DNA of 64,000 bases from Erythroxylum novogranatense (lineage: Eukaryota; Streptophyta; Magnoliopsida; Malpighiales; Erythroxylaceae). How positions within the stretch are numbered: position 1 is the stretch's first letter; each line of letters opens with the position of its first letter. A model generated the notes under the pieces. The model saw only the letters and a program-made list of their open reading frames with translations. It did not search any database and was not told the DNA's origin. The stretch is from positions 9,109,001 through 9,173,000 of the forward strand of contig CM057235.1 of NCBI GenBank assembly GCA_029891385.1, given 5' to 3'. Position numbers and translations under genes: made by a program. Positions 44,704 to 55,967 of this stretch are shown here, in pieces.

Positions 44704-45182
44704 TTGGAGAGGCTAATATAGCTGATAAAGAATACTTTGTGAGAGAGAGAACTGAAGAGGCTCTACAAGTGTAGAAAGAATACTTGTAAAGTTGAAAGAG
44801 TATAGTGAAATCTCTGACTAACTCTGAGGACTGAACGTAGCCCAAGGTTTGAAGTGAACCAGTGTAAAATCACAGTGTCTATTCTCTAACCCTTATCTTT
44901 TAATTTTTTTTGTTGTTAGACGAGTGGATAATATTACTTGCAATTGCACTGCTTATCAACTTTAGCAAAGTGTTTTAATAATCATTTGAATTTTCAGTAA
45001 GAAATTCAAGAAGTCCAAAAGATTAATATTTTCAAACAGATTACACAATTCAACCCCCCTTCTTGTGTAGTTAGTAATCATTTGAATTTTCGTAAAGAAA
45101 TTGAAGAAGTCCAAAAAATTAATATTTTCAAACAGATTACACAATTCAACCCCCCCCCCCCCCCCTTCTTGTGTAGTTTACA
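44704..45182 (+). repeat. copia LTR, right half
   Basis: Continues the LTR interrupted at 20178. GAGGCTAATATAGC, GAATACTTTGTGAG, ACTTGTAAAGTTG and GAGGACTGAACGTAGCCCAA match the first copia LTR in order. It ends with CAATTCAACCCCCC and CTTCTTGTGTAG, as that LTR does near its primer site. The exact end (about 45182) is uncertain. A weak primer-site-like ATATCAGATT follows, but no copia coding region, so it is a solo LTR or truncated element. Confidence 0.82.
44969..45178 (+). repeat. tandem duplication of the copia LTR end, with C17 run
   Basis: Two copies of about 105 bases, each beginning TAATCATTTGAATTTTC and ending CTTCTTGTGTAGTT. The first has a run of six C, the second a run of 17 C (about 45150-45166). 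The two otherwise differ at only a few positions. Confidence 0.9.
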
Positions 45183-46654
45183 TATCATATCAGATTTCTA
45201 TATGAACAAGTGATTTACTTCATGATAGTCTTAATATCTTTGATTAATTTATTAAAATTTCCTTGGAATTCTTACCTATTTATCTTATGAGTAGTTTAAA
45301 TTGATTTTCTTAAGAAAAGCTTAAGTGTTAGGATACTTTTATAAGTGAAAATGCATATATTTTCTCAAGCATTATGCTTGGTATTCATTTATAATAACCT
45401 TTGTTTTATTGATGTTTTCATTTCTTTTAGCTAGTTATTATTAAATTGGTTAACCTTAGGATGATATTATTCAATAATTTTAGGAAATATAAAATAAAAC
45501 ATTAAAAAAACACAATTTTTAGTGGAAGACAATTTAGTGTTCACAAGAGTGCCAAACTGTTTCCTCTGTGGATCAATTACACTAAGAGACATAATTTGAA
45601 GAGAGATCGTATACGTTGAAAAAGATTTAAAGAAATAAGTCACAAGCGTGCTAGAATTTATACATGAATTTCAAAAGAAATTAGAGGATCTACGATTTGG
45701 AGTCATAGGTGTGTCAAAGATTGTGTGCTAATTTTAAGTGAAGTAATAAGATCTATGGTCTGGGCCATAAATGGCTAGGGTTTATGTCTCTTACTAAAAG
45801 GAAATGGATAGATTCATGGCCTAGGTCGTAGCCATGACATATAGCATGATCAAGGGCATGAAAACATAAATAAAGTGCAAAAACCTACACTTTTTATAGT
45901 AGTGTGACTTTTATCTTTTGCTCTCTAAAGGTTAGATTTAGTTGTCATATGGACCAAGAACTCTTGAGAGACTAATTCCATAGCTATTTTCAATATAGAA
46001 TCAAGATCTGAACATCAAGTAAATGAATCAAGTTGTTAATGAAATTAGGATTTTCATCAAGATATATTTCTACCATGTTTTTTCTTTTCTTTGTCTATTT
46101 CTTTCAATGTTTAGACTTTAATTCATGACTGTATTGAAAAACCTAATTTTACTTCTACATAGATTAATTTATTTTGATTTACAAAATGAAAGACATTTCA
46201 AAGAATTTCCTTAGCACAACATAATTTTGAGCAAACCATGCTTAGGTAATTGGGGTTGGGTAGTATGCTTGAGAAAGACCTATGTAATCTTTTTAGTATT
46301 AGGTTGAAACCTTTTATATGATTTAAAAAACCATAGTTTAATAAAAAAAAGGTGTTAGCTTGTTAAATATTTAGGTTAACCAACTAAAGTGTATAAGGTT
46401 ATAGCTTTAGAGAGTATAGTTTTAGTTTCTATAAGATCTTACCAGTCTATATTAATATATCAACTTTAGATTAATCAAATCATGAAATCAAATATATACT
46501 ATCTCGAATATGCCTAGGCCATAATTTGTTTTCAATCAAAGGCCCTGTATTGGAACTTGCATAGTTGAAGAATTAGGTTCCACGTTTGCTCAACATAAAG
46601 GCAATTAAAGAACAAGTGATTATGTTACTTTGTATAGCTACTGCAAAGTATATA
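45183..46654. other. AT-rich region, no gene recognised
   Basis: No open frame of note, no terminal repeat and no RNA gene that I can support. It may be old copia internal sequence or unrelated DNA. Confidence 0.4.
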
Positions 46655-47810
46655 ATTTTAATTTCAATTAAAATTTTATTATAATTACAAATAATTCTAA
46701 TTAAATACCAATTATGAACAAATAATATTTAATATCTTATATTGATCCTTATTTATTAAATTTCTCATATTTAATCATAAAGTTTCTTAAACTTTATAAT
46801 TAAACCCAACTTGATTAAAATATCTTTGCTCTCTTCAACCTATTCTTTATATGAGACCTATTAGGTTTCCAAATATGTTGATAACGATTATAAATTATAA
46901 TTATAATTAGATAAATTAAAACTCCTTTTAATTTATCTTTAATTCTCTAATTAAACAATTTTAATCATAGATTAAGATTGACATTAAGTAACGATCATGG
47001 CTACCCAAATATTTAGAAATGTCAAAGTATTTTGAATAACCTTTCCCTGCATGATTTTTCATATAATTCAATCCATTCATCATACTATACTCCGATTAGA
47101 CAAAGCATAGAATTAATGTCTACTCCTTTTGGGTCTAATCATATTAGTTCTCTGCCATTACATATTGATTCAATTAATGATATTTGTAAACTATTTACAA
47201 AGCGTTATTTTACCTTAACCAAGGATTTACCATATTAATAACAATCGAGAACAATGGAACATTCTGCCTAATTACTTTAAGGTGATGAATCTTATCTTGA
47301 TTATACAACTACCTCCATGTAGTTTATGTTACGTCCAATGACTACCGTCTAAATGACCTATGATTAAATAGGTCATAAGTAGTATCAAAACATATCAAAC
47401 CTTATACAAGATAACTTTGGAGACCTCAAGTCAAAAGATCACTTATACAATCATCACAATGAGAATTCCATAAACATACAAGTAATATTCCAAATAAATT
47501 TCTTATATTAGGTCTATTCAATGAAATTGTCCACTAACAAGCACCCACACATTTGCTTAAGTATCTATGCACTTTAGCCTATGAAATTGACTACTTCCTT
47601 CACAAGGAAAAACAAAACATTTGCTAGCTTTTTACATTGTCTTAGTGCCCAATCTTAATAAAACAATAACTAGGAATAATTTAGGGATAATACATAAATG
47701 TAATATGAATCTCATAATTATAATCTCATTATAATTTCATTTGCAATGTATAATTATCCCATAGACTTTATCATAGGCATCTAAATATGTACAAGATAAA
47801 TAATGTCTTT
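46655..47810. repeat. direct repeat (LTR-like), left copy
   Basis: Many colinear blocks match 60420-61534: CTTTGCTCTCTTCAACC, ATTAGTTCTCTGCCATTA, CTATTTACAAAGCGTTATTT, GATTAAATAGGTCATAAGTA and TTAGGGATAATACATAAATG, diverged by perhaps 15-20 percent. The open frame 47032-47238 is not conserved in the other copy. Confidence 0.85.
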
Positions 47811-47956
47811 AAATTATTTTTCACTAAATTATAGTTGATCGATTGGTTGTAGGCTATAAAATAATAATATCCTACTTACACAAAGTCAATCGTTTAAGTA
47901 TCTCATACCATATCACCATATGACAATTATATTATTACTGGAACAATGGCTTAATG

Positions 47957-50900
47957 TGTTGGGCCCGAAAAATTTTTATTTTATTTATTTATTGATTTAT
48001 TGATTTACTTGACTTATTCTTTATTTTGCTTTAATTGTTTTAATTATGTGTATATATACATATATGTATTTGTTGAGTTTTGAATTAGTTAGTATGATTT
48101 GGAATTGGAAATTTTGAAGTTAAAGTGAAGGGTTAGAATTAATTGGATTAATTGGAAGTAGGCTTGGATGTGTAGAGCCATATGAGACAAAAATAAGGGC
48201 TTGTTAGGAAGAGTGGGCTTTAGGAATAAATAGAATAAGAAGAAGGAGGATTAGAAATAAGTGGGTTATTGTGTAGTGGGCTTGTGAGGAGGAGAGCCCA
48301 AAGTGGCAAGTGAGCTTTAAGAAGAGAGCTCAAAACTATGTAGTTTTGAGAGAGGGCTTTAAGTTGAGAATTAAAAGAGTTAAGTTGTTAAGAGAAGAGA
48401 AGGAAGCAAGTGTCGTAGAGCTTAAAAGAAGAGAAGAAAATCGTGAGCAAGGAAGCAAGGAGGGTTTCGGCCAAGAAGAAAAAGGGAGAGCCGTAGGAAG
48501 CTTGAAGGAAGGAAGAAAGAAGGAGAAAATAAGGGAAATCTACTTGTGAGAGGTAAGTTCCATCTTTGCTTGAGTTAGGTTCAAGAATGGAAGTTAGGGT
48601 TTGTGTAGAGATTAAGGAAAGATAGAAGACAAGGTGAGATCTATGGATTTTTGGGACTTCTAAGCTAAGGTTATGGTTATTCTAACATAAATGTCCTATG
48701 GGTAGGTTAGGTTTAAAGTTTATTTTCATCTTTGTTTGATCTATGAATATTATAGCTTTCCTTTAAAATGTATTTATTGAATGGAGTATGTTTTACTAAA
48801 GGAAATAAAGAGAACCCCACTCAAGACAAGGAGGAAGGGCAATCTTGAATTCGGAATCCGACGATAGGTGGGTAACATTTTTATAGTTGTTGTGTAATGG
48901 AAAAATGCCCTATGTGTGCTATCTTTGTTAAATTGTGTGTATATTGAAAGTGTTTTCATTTGGTTTGCAAGAAAAGAAAGAAACTATGATGATTTGATAG
49001 AATGAAAGAAGCATAAAATGCTATGTTTGTGCCTTAATGTGTGAGCATAAATTGGTTGTGATTGGGCAAGAGAGAACCTACTTCGATAGTCACATGCACG
49101 TTGACCCCCTTAGCCTTCTCCCGGCTGCCTGTTTGAGGCTTACAAGATCCAAAAAATGGACTCGTCGTGTTTACGGTAAACTTCGGTTTCCGTCGTGTTT
49201 ATGGAACTCTCGAGCCAATTGTGTGCATTTTAGCATTTAATTGTGTTTATGATGAATAATATATGTTGATTGATATAAATTCTCATGCTATGCCTTATGT
49301 GATGATTTTGGGTTATTGGTGTTTTATATGATAAATTGTCATTGCTTTGGATTCATAATTATGTGTTTTGTGTGTGGCTCGTTACTCGATGGCTATAAAC
49401 ATGTTAGCCACTGAGCCGTGTTAGCTCACCCCATTCTCCCTCCTTAGGTGCAAATTCAAGTTGAACCTGGAACCTTGCAAGACATCGGGCATAACTCCAA
49501 GATTTAGGCACTTTTGTATTAAGTTAGTAACTAGCTCTTGGATAGCTTTATAAGCATATCAAGAATTGAGCATCTCATGTATTTTGTATTTTGTACTTGA
49601 CTTTTGATGGATATGCCGATATGTACTTGAAGCTATGATTGAACTCTTATGATTGGAAAGGTGTATGAGAGCTCTAGTACTCTCTCCATCATGTGAAATT
49701 GTTGATTTACGATCTGTGTATGGCCTTGAAATAGTATGTGTATGAGTATTTTAATTATTGAGTTGCTGTTGGGTTTTTGACTTTGGGAGAACTCGCTGGA
49801 AACTTGCTATGGTTTATGTGTTGTTGTAGTGAGTTGTAGAGCTCTCCAAGAATATTTTATGAGCTATTTATGATGTGTTAATTGGTAGGTGTGAGTTGTT
49901 AGAATTAAATGCAGGTGCTGTCTAAATGACAAATTTCAGGCTGAAGATTTGAGTTAACTTTTGACCCTTATAGAGTTGGAGTTTAGGATGGTGATCTTCA
50001 TGAAAGTTGTAGATAATTCTTTTACCTTTCCATAGACACTAAGTTTGTTAAATTTAGAGTCCTGGGTCAAAAGTTATGGTAGTTGTAAGTTTTTGTACTG
50101 TTTGTGGAGAGCTAGCCGATCGGTCTTAGAATAAACTTTTGGTTTCCTTAGTGGCCGAGTTTGTCTTTGAGTCCTTTTTGAAAAATGTAGATTTTTTTTC
50201 TTAGCTTTTCAACAAATCAAACCGTGTTTAATTTGGAGCTCGGAGTCAAAAATCATGAGAGTTTGAAATCTGATAGGTCGGATCGCTGGGCAGGTCGCTC
50301 AGCCATGAGCGCCTAACGCTGGCTAGCCCCAGCCGCTCGACCGCTGAAGCGCCTTCAGCCTTCGCCTTGGCGAGCTTCAGCGTCAGGGTCGGTTTTTGGC
50401 CGACCGTCCCCTCTTCCTTCTTTTGGCCATAACTTTTTGTATAGACCTCCGATTAAGCTGATTTTCGAAGCGATGGATTCCTAAGAAAATTTTCTATCTT
50501 TATACACCTATTTTATTAGTATTTTTTTTAAATTGAAAAAGGTGGTTTGAAACAAAGTATGACGATTGGTTGACAAAGCCTGAATATACTTCACTTATTT
50601 TGAAATATCTTAAGCTATAGGGCTCGGATCGAGGCGATTCTTATTTTAAATTAAACTAGAGGCATAGACCTACAAGTTTTATGAAAGTGCAGAGCTGTAA
50701 TTTTACCTCTAAGATTTTATAATTCTGACATGAATTCGGTAGAGTGTCAGTTTTGACTGTTTTCTTTAGATAGTATTTTGAGCATAACTTTTTCATTTCT
50801 AATCCGAATTGAGCGATTTCAGTGGCGTTAGAATCGTTAGAATATGAGGAACAAATGTCCTTAAGAAGCCGATCTGTAATTCCTATTGAAAGTCCCTCAA

Positions 50901-50982
50901 TTTGTGGTCGGTTTGTTATCGGTTTTGGGTCCTCTACATTTGTGTGCTTCTTAATGTTGGGCCTCGGAGACGGGGTCCAACA
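47957..50982 (+). repeat. solo LTR of a Tekay-like element (3.0 kb)
   Basis: Starts TGTTGGGCCCG and ends GGGGTCCAACA, flanked by TAATG at 47952-47956 and TAATG at 50983-50987. No internal region or partner is adjacent. In reverse it shows the 28-bp terminal palindrome (50955-50982), the GAGCG/GGCGC cluster (50275-50400), the hairpin block (49401-49432) and the CTTCTCCCGGCTGCCT block (about 49110). Apparent frames (48310-48549, 49037-49240, 50822-51013) are not genes. Confidence 0.93.
50275..50400. repeat. GC-rich palindrome cluster, GAGCG/GGCGC flavour
   Basis: GGTCGCTCAGCCATGAGCGCC, GCTGGCTAGCCCCAGC, CGCTCGACCGCTGAAGCGCC and GGCGAGCTTCAGCG are short inverted repeats in 125 bases. On the minus strand the cluster is preceded by AAAAAGTTATGGCCAAAAG, as in other LTRs. 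Confidence 0.75.
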
Positions 50983-51642
50983 TAATGAGAGAATTCTACA
51001 AGACTCTTTATAGTGAGCACTTTCATCTTAATTATGATGATAATTAAGATAGAGGTTGTAAGATTTAAGCAATAACTAAGAAAAATTGCATAAATATATC
51101 CTTGGATCTTTAATGAGAACTTAGCTCTTTTGACATGCCTAATAGGTCTAATGTTACAAAGTACATTACTGACTTTAACAATGCAAGGAACTATGTCAAG
51201 TTCTCTAAAGAACGTATTGATCTAATTAATCATTTCCATTAAATGAAAATGTATTGTGGCTTAATTAGCAACCATTGCTACATTGGAAGCTTTCCAATCT
51301 TGAATGGTATTGTTCTTAAGTAAAATGGACCTTAATTAGGATTTAATTCTAAAGTTAGTATCCTTATCTATTTGAACTCAAATATCTCCTCATACATAAA
51401 ATAATGATATCTTTAATACTTCACAAGTATCTAATATCTCAAATAATAAACATCTTTAATACATTATTTATGTACTTGGACTTAGAATAGGTGAACAATT
51501 TCCAATTTATCTCTATATATAGAATTCCTAGAATTAAGTTATTACTTTTCATATCCAACAAAAGTTGTTCTTGGACAATTATATTTTCAACAATTGAAAA
51601 TTATAATCTTTGTTCTCTACAAGCAATATGTCTCTACATATT
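50983..51642. other. interior of the non-coding element between two solo LTRs
   Basis: AT-rich, no gene. Joined to 47811-47956 on one side and to 55968 on the other once the solo LTRs are removed. Confidence 0.6.
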
Positions 51643-54600
51643 TGTTGGACCCCGATTTTTGAGTGAAATTTAGAATTAGAAAAAAAATATGAAATAAGTA
51701 TGTTTGTATATAAATTAGGTAATAGATGTGGTTATGTTTCAAGAAAATTGATGAGAAAAAGAAATGATAGATTATGATGACTTTGAGATTTAAATAGCTT
51801 TGTATGGGTTACGAAAGTTAAAGTGAATGAGTTGATTGAAAATTAAGTTAAAAATCAAAAGATAAAGAGAAAAAGTGTGAAAATATGAAAATATTGTGAA
51901 AGTTTGACTTTTTGGATATAAAAGTTGACTTTTTGATTTAGGCCAAATTTGAGAAAATAATCTTCATGAAACTTGTAGCTTATGTTAAGAGCTTTCCGTC
52001 GCCATAAAGTTTGATATTTTTCGATATCGGGAGTAAAAGTTATGATCAGTCAAAGTTTGTTTTGTAAAAATATCTTTAAGTATACATTTGCGTGTACTCA
52101 GCTTGGAGGCCACTCGTCATACGAATTTAGTCTGAATTGGAGTAAGTGGTCTTCATAAAAGTTGTAGCCTGTCATTCAATCTTTATTATGCTATAAAGTA
52201 TGCAATTTTGGGATTTGGGAATTGGAATATATGAAATTTGAAAGTTTGGAGGTTGTTTAGGTGATGTTTAATAGGGCAGTAATTTTGACTAGGTTTTTGA
52301 CCCCTTTATAGATGAAATTGATTTTTGAGTTCTTCATGGAAGTTGTAGAGCTTCCTTCTATCTTTCCATCGACATCAAATTTGTCAAATTTGGAGTTTGG
52401 GATCAAGAGTTATGATTTTCAGAAAATCCGATTTTGTTCTTTTGTTTTTAATCCGACCCTTTTTCAATCCTTTGCTTAAAATTTCTCTGTCCGACATCCG
52501 ATTGACTTGGTTTTCGAAGCGTTGGATTCCTAAGACAATTAGCTACATTTTCATGGGAATTTATGATTTTTAAGATATTAAATGGAAAGAGATTGATTGA
52601 AGCAAAGTCAGAGGATTGGTTAAAGGTTATGAGTTAGATAATTTTCTGAACATGGTTCAGTATTTTGCAAAATTCAGGATCTGTGGAGATCCAATTGAAT
52701 TGATTCTTAAGGTAAAATAAAATAAAGATATGGGGCCACAGATCATGTGAAAGGATGGAAGTTCAATTTAGCCCCTAAGGTGTTCAATTTCTGGAGTGAA
52801 GTTTGGTGTAAGGTTCAGTCGTGCTTAAGTTCAGGTCTGAAAGTATTTTGACCATAACTCCTTCGTTTCTGAACCGATTTGAGTATTTTTGGTGTCGTTG
52901 GAAACGTTAGACATAGAGGAACATTTTTCTAGAATGAAGTTTTGCCAAATTATTTCGTTTACCTGCTCAAAATTAGGAGGAAAGATGTTAGTTTTTCAAT
53001 AATATTTTAGGGGCAAGTTCGGAAGTTCACTTAACAACTTAAGTTAGAAGGCTATAAGAAAGGGGCATGATAGTCATTTTATAGTCATTAAAAGGAAGAA
53101 GCAGTGGGCTGTTGTTTTATTTAGAGTGGAAGCACGATTCTAAGCAGAAAAATGAAATAAACGAAGAAGAGAGGGAGAGAAGAGAGAAGCGTCGGTGGGA
53201 GAAGATGAGAGAAGAAAGAAAGGGAGCTTAGGGCTTTAGTTTTGATGGGTTTTCAAGCAAGTTTTTTGTTGATTTCAAGGGAAAATAGATGAAAAAAGAT
53301 AAAAGCTCCTCTCAAGGCAAATAAATTCAAATTTGGAGAAGAAAAGAGGTAAGAGAAAAGTTTGAACTTTGACTTTTTTCTTCAAATTTTGGTTTAGAAA
53401 TATGAAAAATGGTATGGGTTTGTTAATTCCATGATCAATTTTGGAGATTACAATTTGAAATTGATTCAATTTTGAATAATGGTGAATTAGGGTTTATGCC
53501 CAATTTATATGAGTTGGGGCTTTTGGAAGATTGTGATTTAGATAGTTTGGAAATCTTATGGGTTTATGATTTATGAAGTCAATTTTGAAGATTTTGTAAT
53601 TTATGATGTTGAATTTGGATGTTTGTGGCTTAGGTGATGTTAAATTGGAAGAAAGATAGAAGCAATGGTCAAATTGAAGCTAAGGACAAGCTTCTAACAT
53701 CGATTCGAGGTGGGTAATACGTTTGTATTGTGAATTATAAGCCATATATGAATTTTCGAAAAATAAAGAAAGCAAAAATTTGCAAATCATTGATTTTTGA
53801 AAGATTAAATCCAATGCTTTTGGTATGATTTTGAGAAATTGCTATAATTATGGAATTCATTATTATTATAATGTTTCGAATAATTTGAGAAATTGATGAC
53901 TTCATTGTTTGAAAGAATGAAAATTTATTTGTGTTATGATTTTGTGTAATTGCCAAAATTACTACATCTTTTGTGATGTTTGATTGTAAGGTTAATTTTT
54001 ATGAGCATTTTTGGAATTTTTGAAAATTTGTGAATGGAAAATTATTTGATGTGTCACGATATGAATACCAAGATTTTCGAAATATGCCTTCGGGCATTCC
54101 GTTTTTAAGTGTGAATTATGTGATAAGTGGGTTTGGTTAGGTCCCTTAAGATTGAGTCAATGCACTGTCTCGTTTTTCAAAAGCCTTCTCTCGGCTGCCT
54201 GCTAGTGGCACTGGAGTTTCGATTTCGAACTCCCATAAGTTATAGCTACACCGGACCGTTATGCGGGAAGGTGTAGTATGTTCTGTTTACGGCTGCACAG
54301 GACCGCTATGCGAGAATGTGTAATACGTTCCGTTTTGGACCGACCCAAACCGTTTGATATGTTTTATGTGTTTGATTTGTTATTTTATGTGATTTGTGAT
54401 TTTATGTGACTGCATTCATGTTGTTTTTGAAATTGCTTATGATTTATGATTTATGAAAAATGGGAGAAAAATGAGAAATGAAAAAGTGAATTTCCAACCA
54501 TGAAATTATAGAAATTTATTATGAAAAGTTTGAAAAAAATTAAAAGGTTTGAGGAAAATGTTTGAAAAGTTGCAAAGTTTGAAAAATAAGCCTTTTGGCA

Positions 54601-55967
54601 AAAGTTTATGAAAAATAATTTTTGCTTATTTTTCAATCTATAAATGTGTTATCCACTGAGTCGTCGAGCTCACCCCCCTTTCATCCCCATCTCTAGGTAA
54701 TGAGCAGGAGTTCGGATGAAAGAAGGTCAAGACAATTTGTTTGAATGTGTATAGCGTATATTTTGTGTAAAGTTGATTTTGGTATTGATATGGTATATGG
54801 CTGAATTACCATTGATGTATTTCGAGCATGTATTTCAGAATGTATGAGGATTACGAATTTGTGTATATATTTGAGTATGGTATATCTGAATTCTGGAATT
54901 ATGATTGGATATGAATAATTGGGTTGTGTTTAGATTGTATTAAGAAATTGTATCTTTCATATGAGTATAAATTGATATGAGAATGTATGTGCATGAGATT
55001 GAGATATTGAATGTGGTTTGTTGTGTTGGATTCCGGACGGGGAGTCCGATGATTCTGGTTATATTGTGAGAATTATAGAAGTGTACATTTGCCAATGTGC
55101 AGGTTTTGGGTTTTTGTAAGTGCAGCCGTTATGCTGCCGAAATTTCGTTAGATAATAAATTGAAAAAAATAAATAAAATAAGTTTTAGATGCAAAGAAGA
55201 ATTTTGGGTTTGTTTGCATGTATAAGAAGTTTGTATGATTTGAGAATTGTGGAAGTGTTAGGTATAGATTTGTGTTTTGCTGGTGTTTGGATTTCGGACG
55301 GGAGTGTCCGATGAATTTGATGATTGTGTGATTGGTTTGGGATATATTGAAGTGTTTGTTTTGATTTGCAAATTTTTGGGTTTCTGAAAATACAGTCGTT
55401 ATGCTACCCTATTTTTTTTAACGGGCAAATAAGATGTTAGTTATAGATCATTTATGGGATATAAGATATGTTTGATTTTCTTTATGGAAAAGGAATAAGT
55501 GTTTTAAAGATGAGATTAAGGTATACTTGATTAAGAGAAATCAAGTATCATGAGGTTATGGAAAATCATGGCAAAGAGAGTTGAGATTAAAAAGGATTAA
55601 TTTTTCCAAATGGGGAAATGTTTGATTTATATGAGTTTGAATAAAGAATGAATCAGTAAGAAGAAAAAAAAAATTTGACCGGATTTTCGGATGGATTTAG
55701 TCTTAGGGTTTCCAACGCGACACGCTAGTTTTGTTTTCTACCGGATGTCAGACTTTGTTTCGGTTCGGTGGAACCATTTGTTGCTTCGTCTTCGCTTCGA
55801 ATTCGATTTGTTTCGTTTCGTTTCAACACTTGTAATCCGATTCTTCGATTTCTGTTTTCGCTTTTGCTTCAGCTTCGATTCGTTTTTGATTTCGATACCT
55901 TCGCTATGTTCTTTGTTTTTCGTTTTGATTTTCAGTTGGGATCCGGTCACAAGATCGGGTTCCAACA
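51643..55967 (+). repeat. solo LTR of a Tekay-like element (4.3 kb)
   Basis: Starts TGTTGGACCCCGATTTTTG and ends GGGTTCCAACA. Flanks are ATATT (51638-51642) and ATACT (55968-55972), agreeing at 4 of 5 positions. In reverse it follows 23901-27231 for over 3 kb: GGATTCCTAAGACAATTAGC near 52525, AGCCGTTATGCTGCCG near 55124, hairpin block 54646-54680, and the CGGACCGTTATGCGGGAAGG block near 54250. No GC-rich palindrome cluster remains at the expected position near 52440. Confidence 0.88.

Noticed and set aside
45183..45195. Copia primer site after the LTR end at 45182
   Set aside because: ATATCAGATT matches the tRNA-Met site poorly and no copia coding region follows, so it was mentioned as weak and not annotated.
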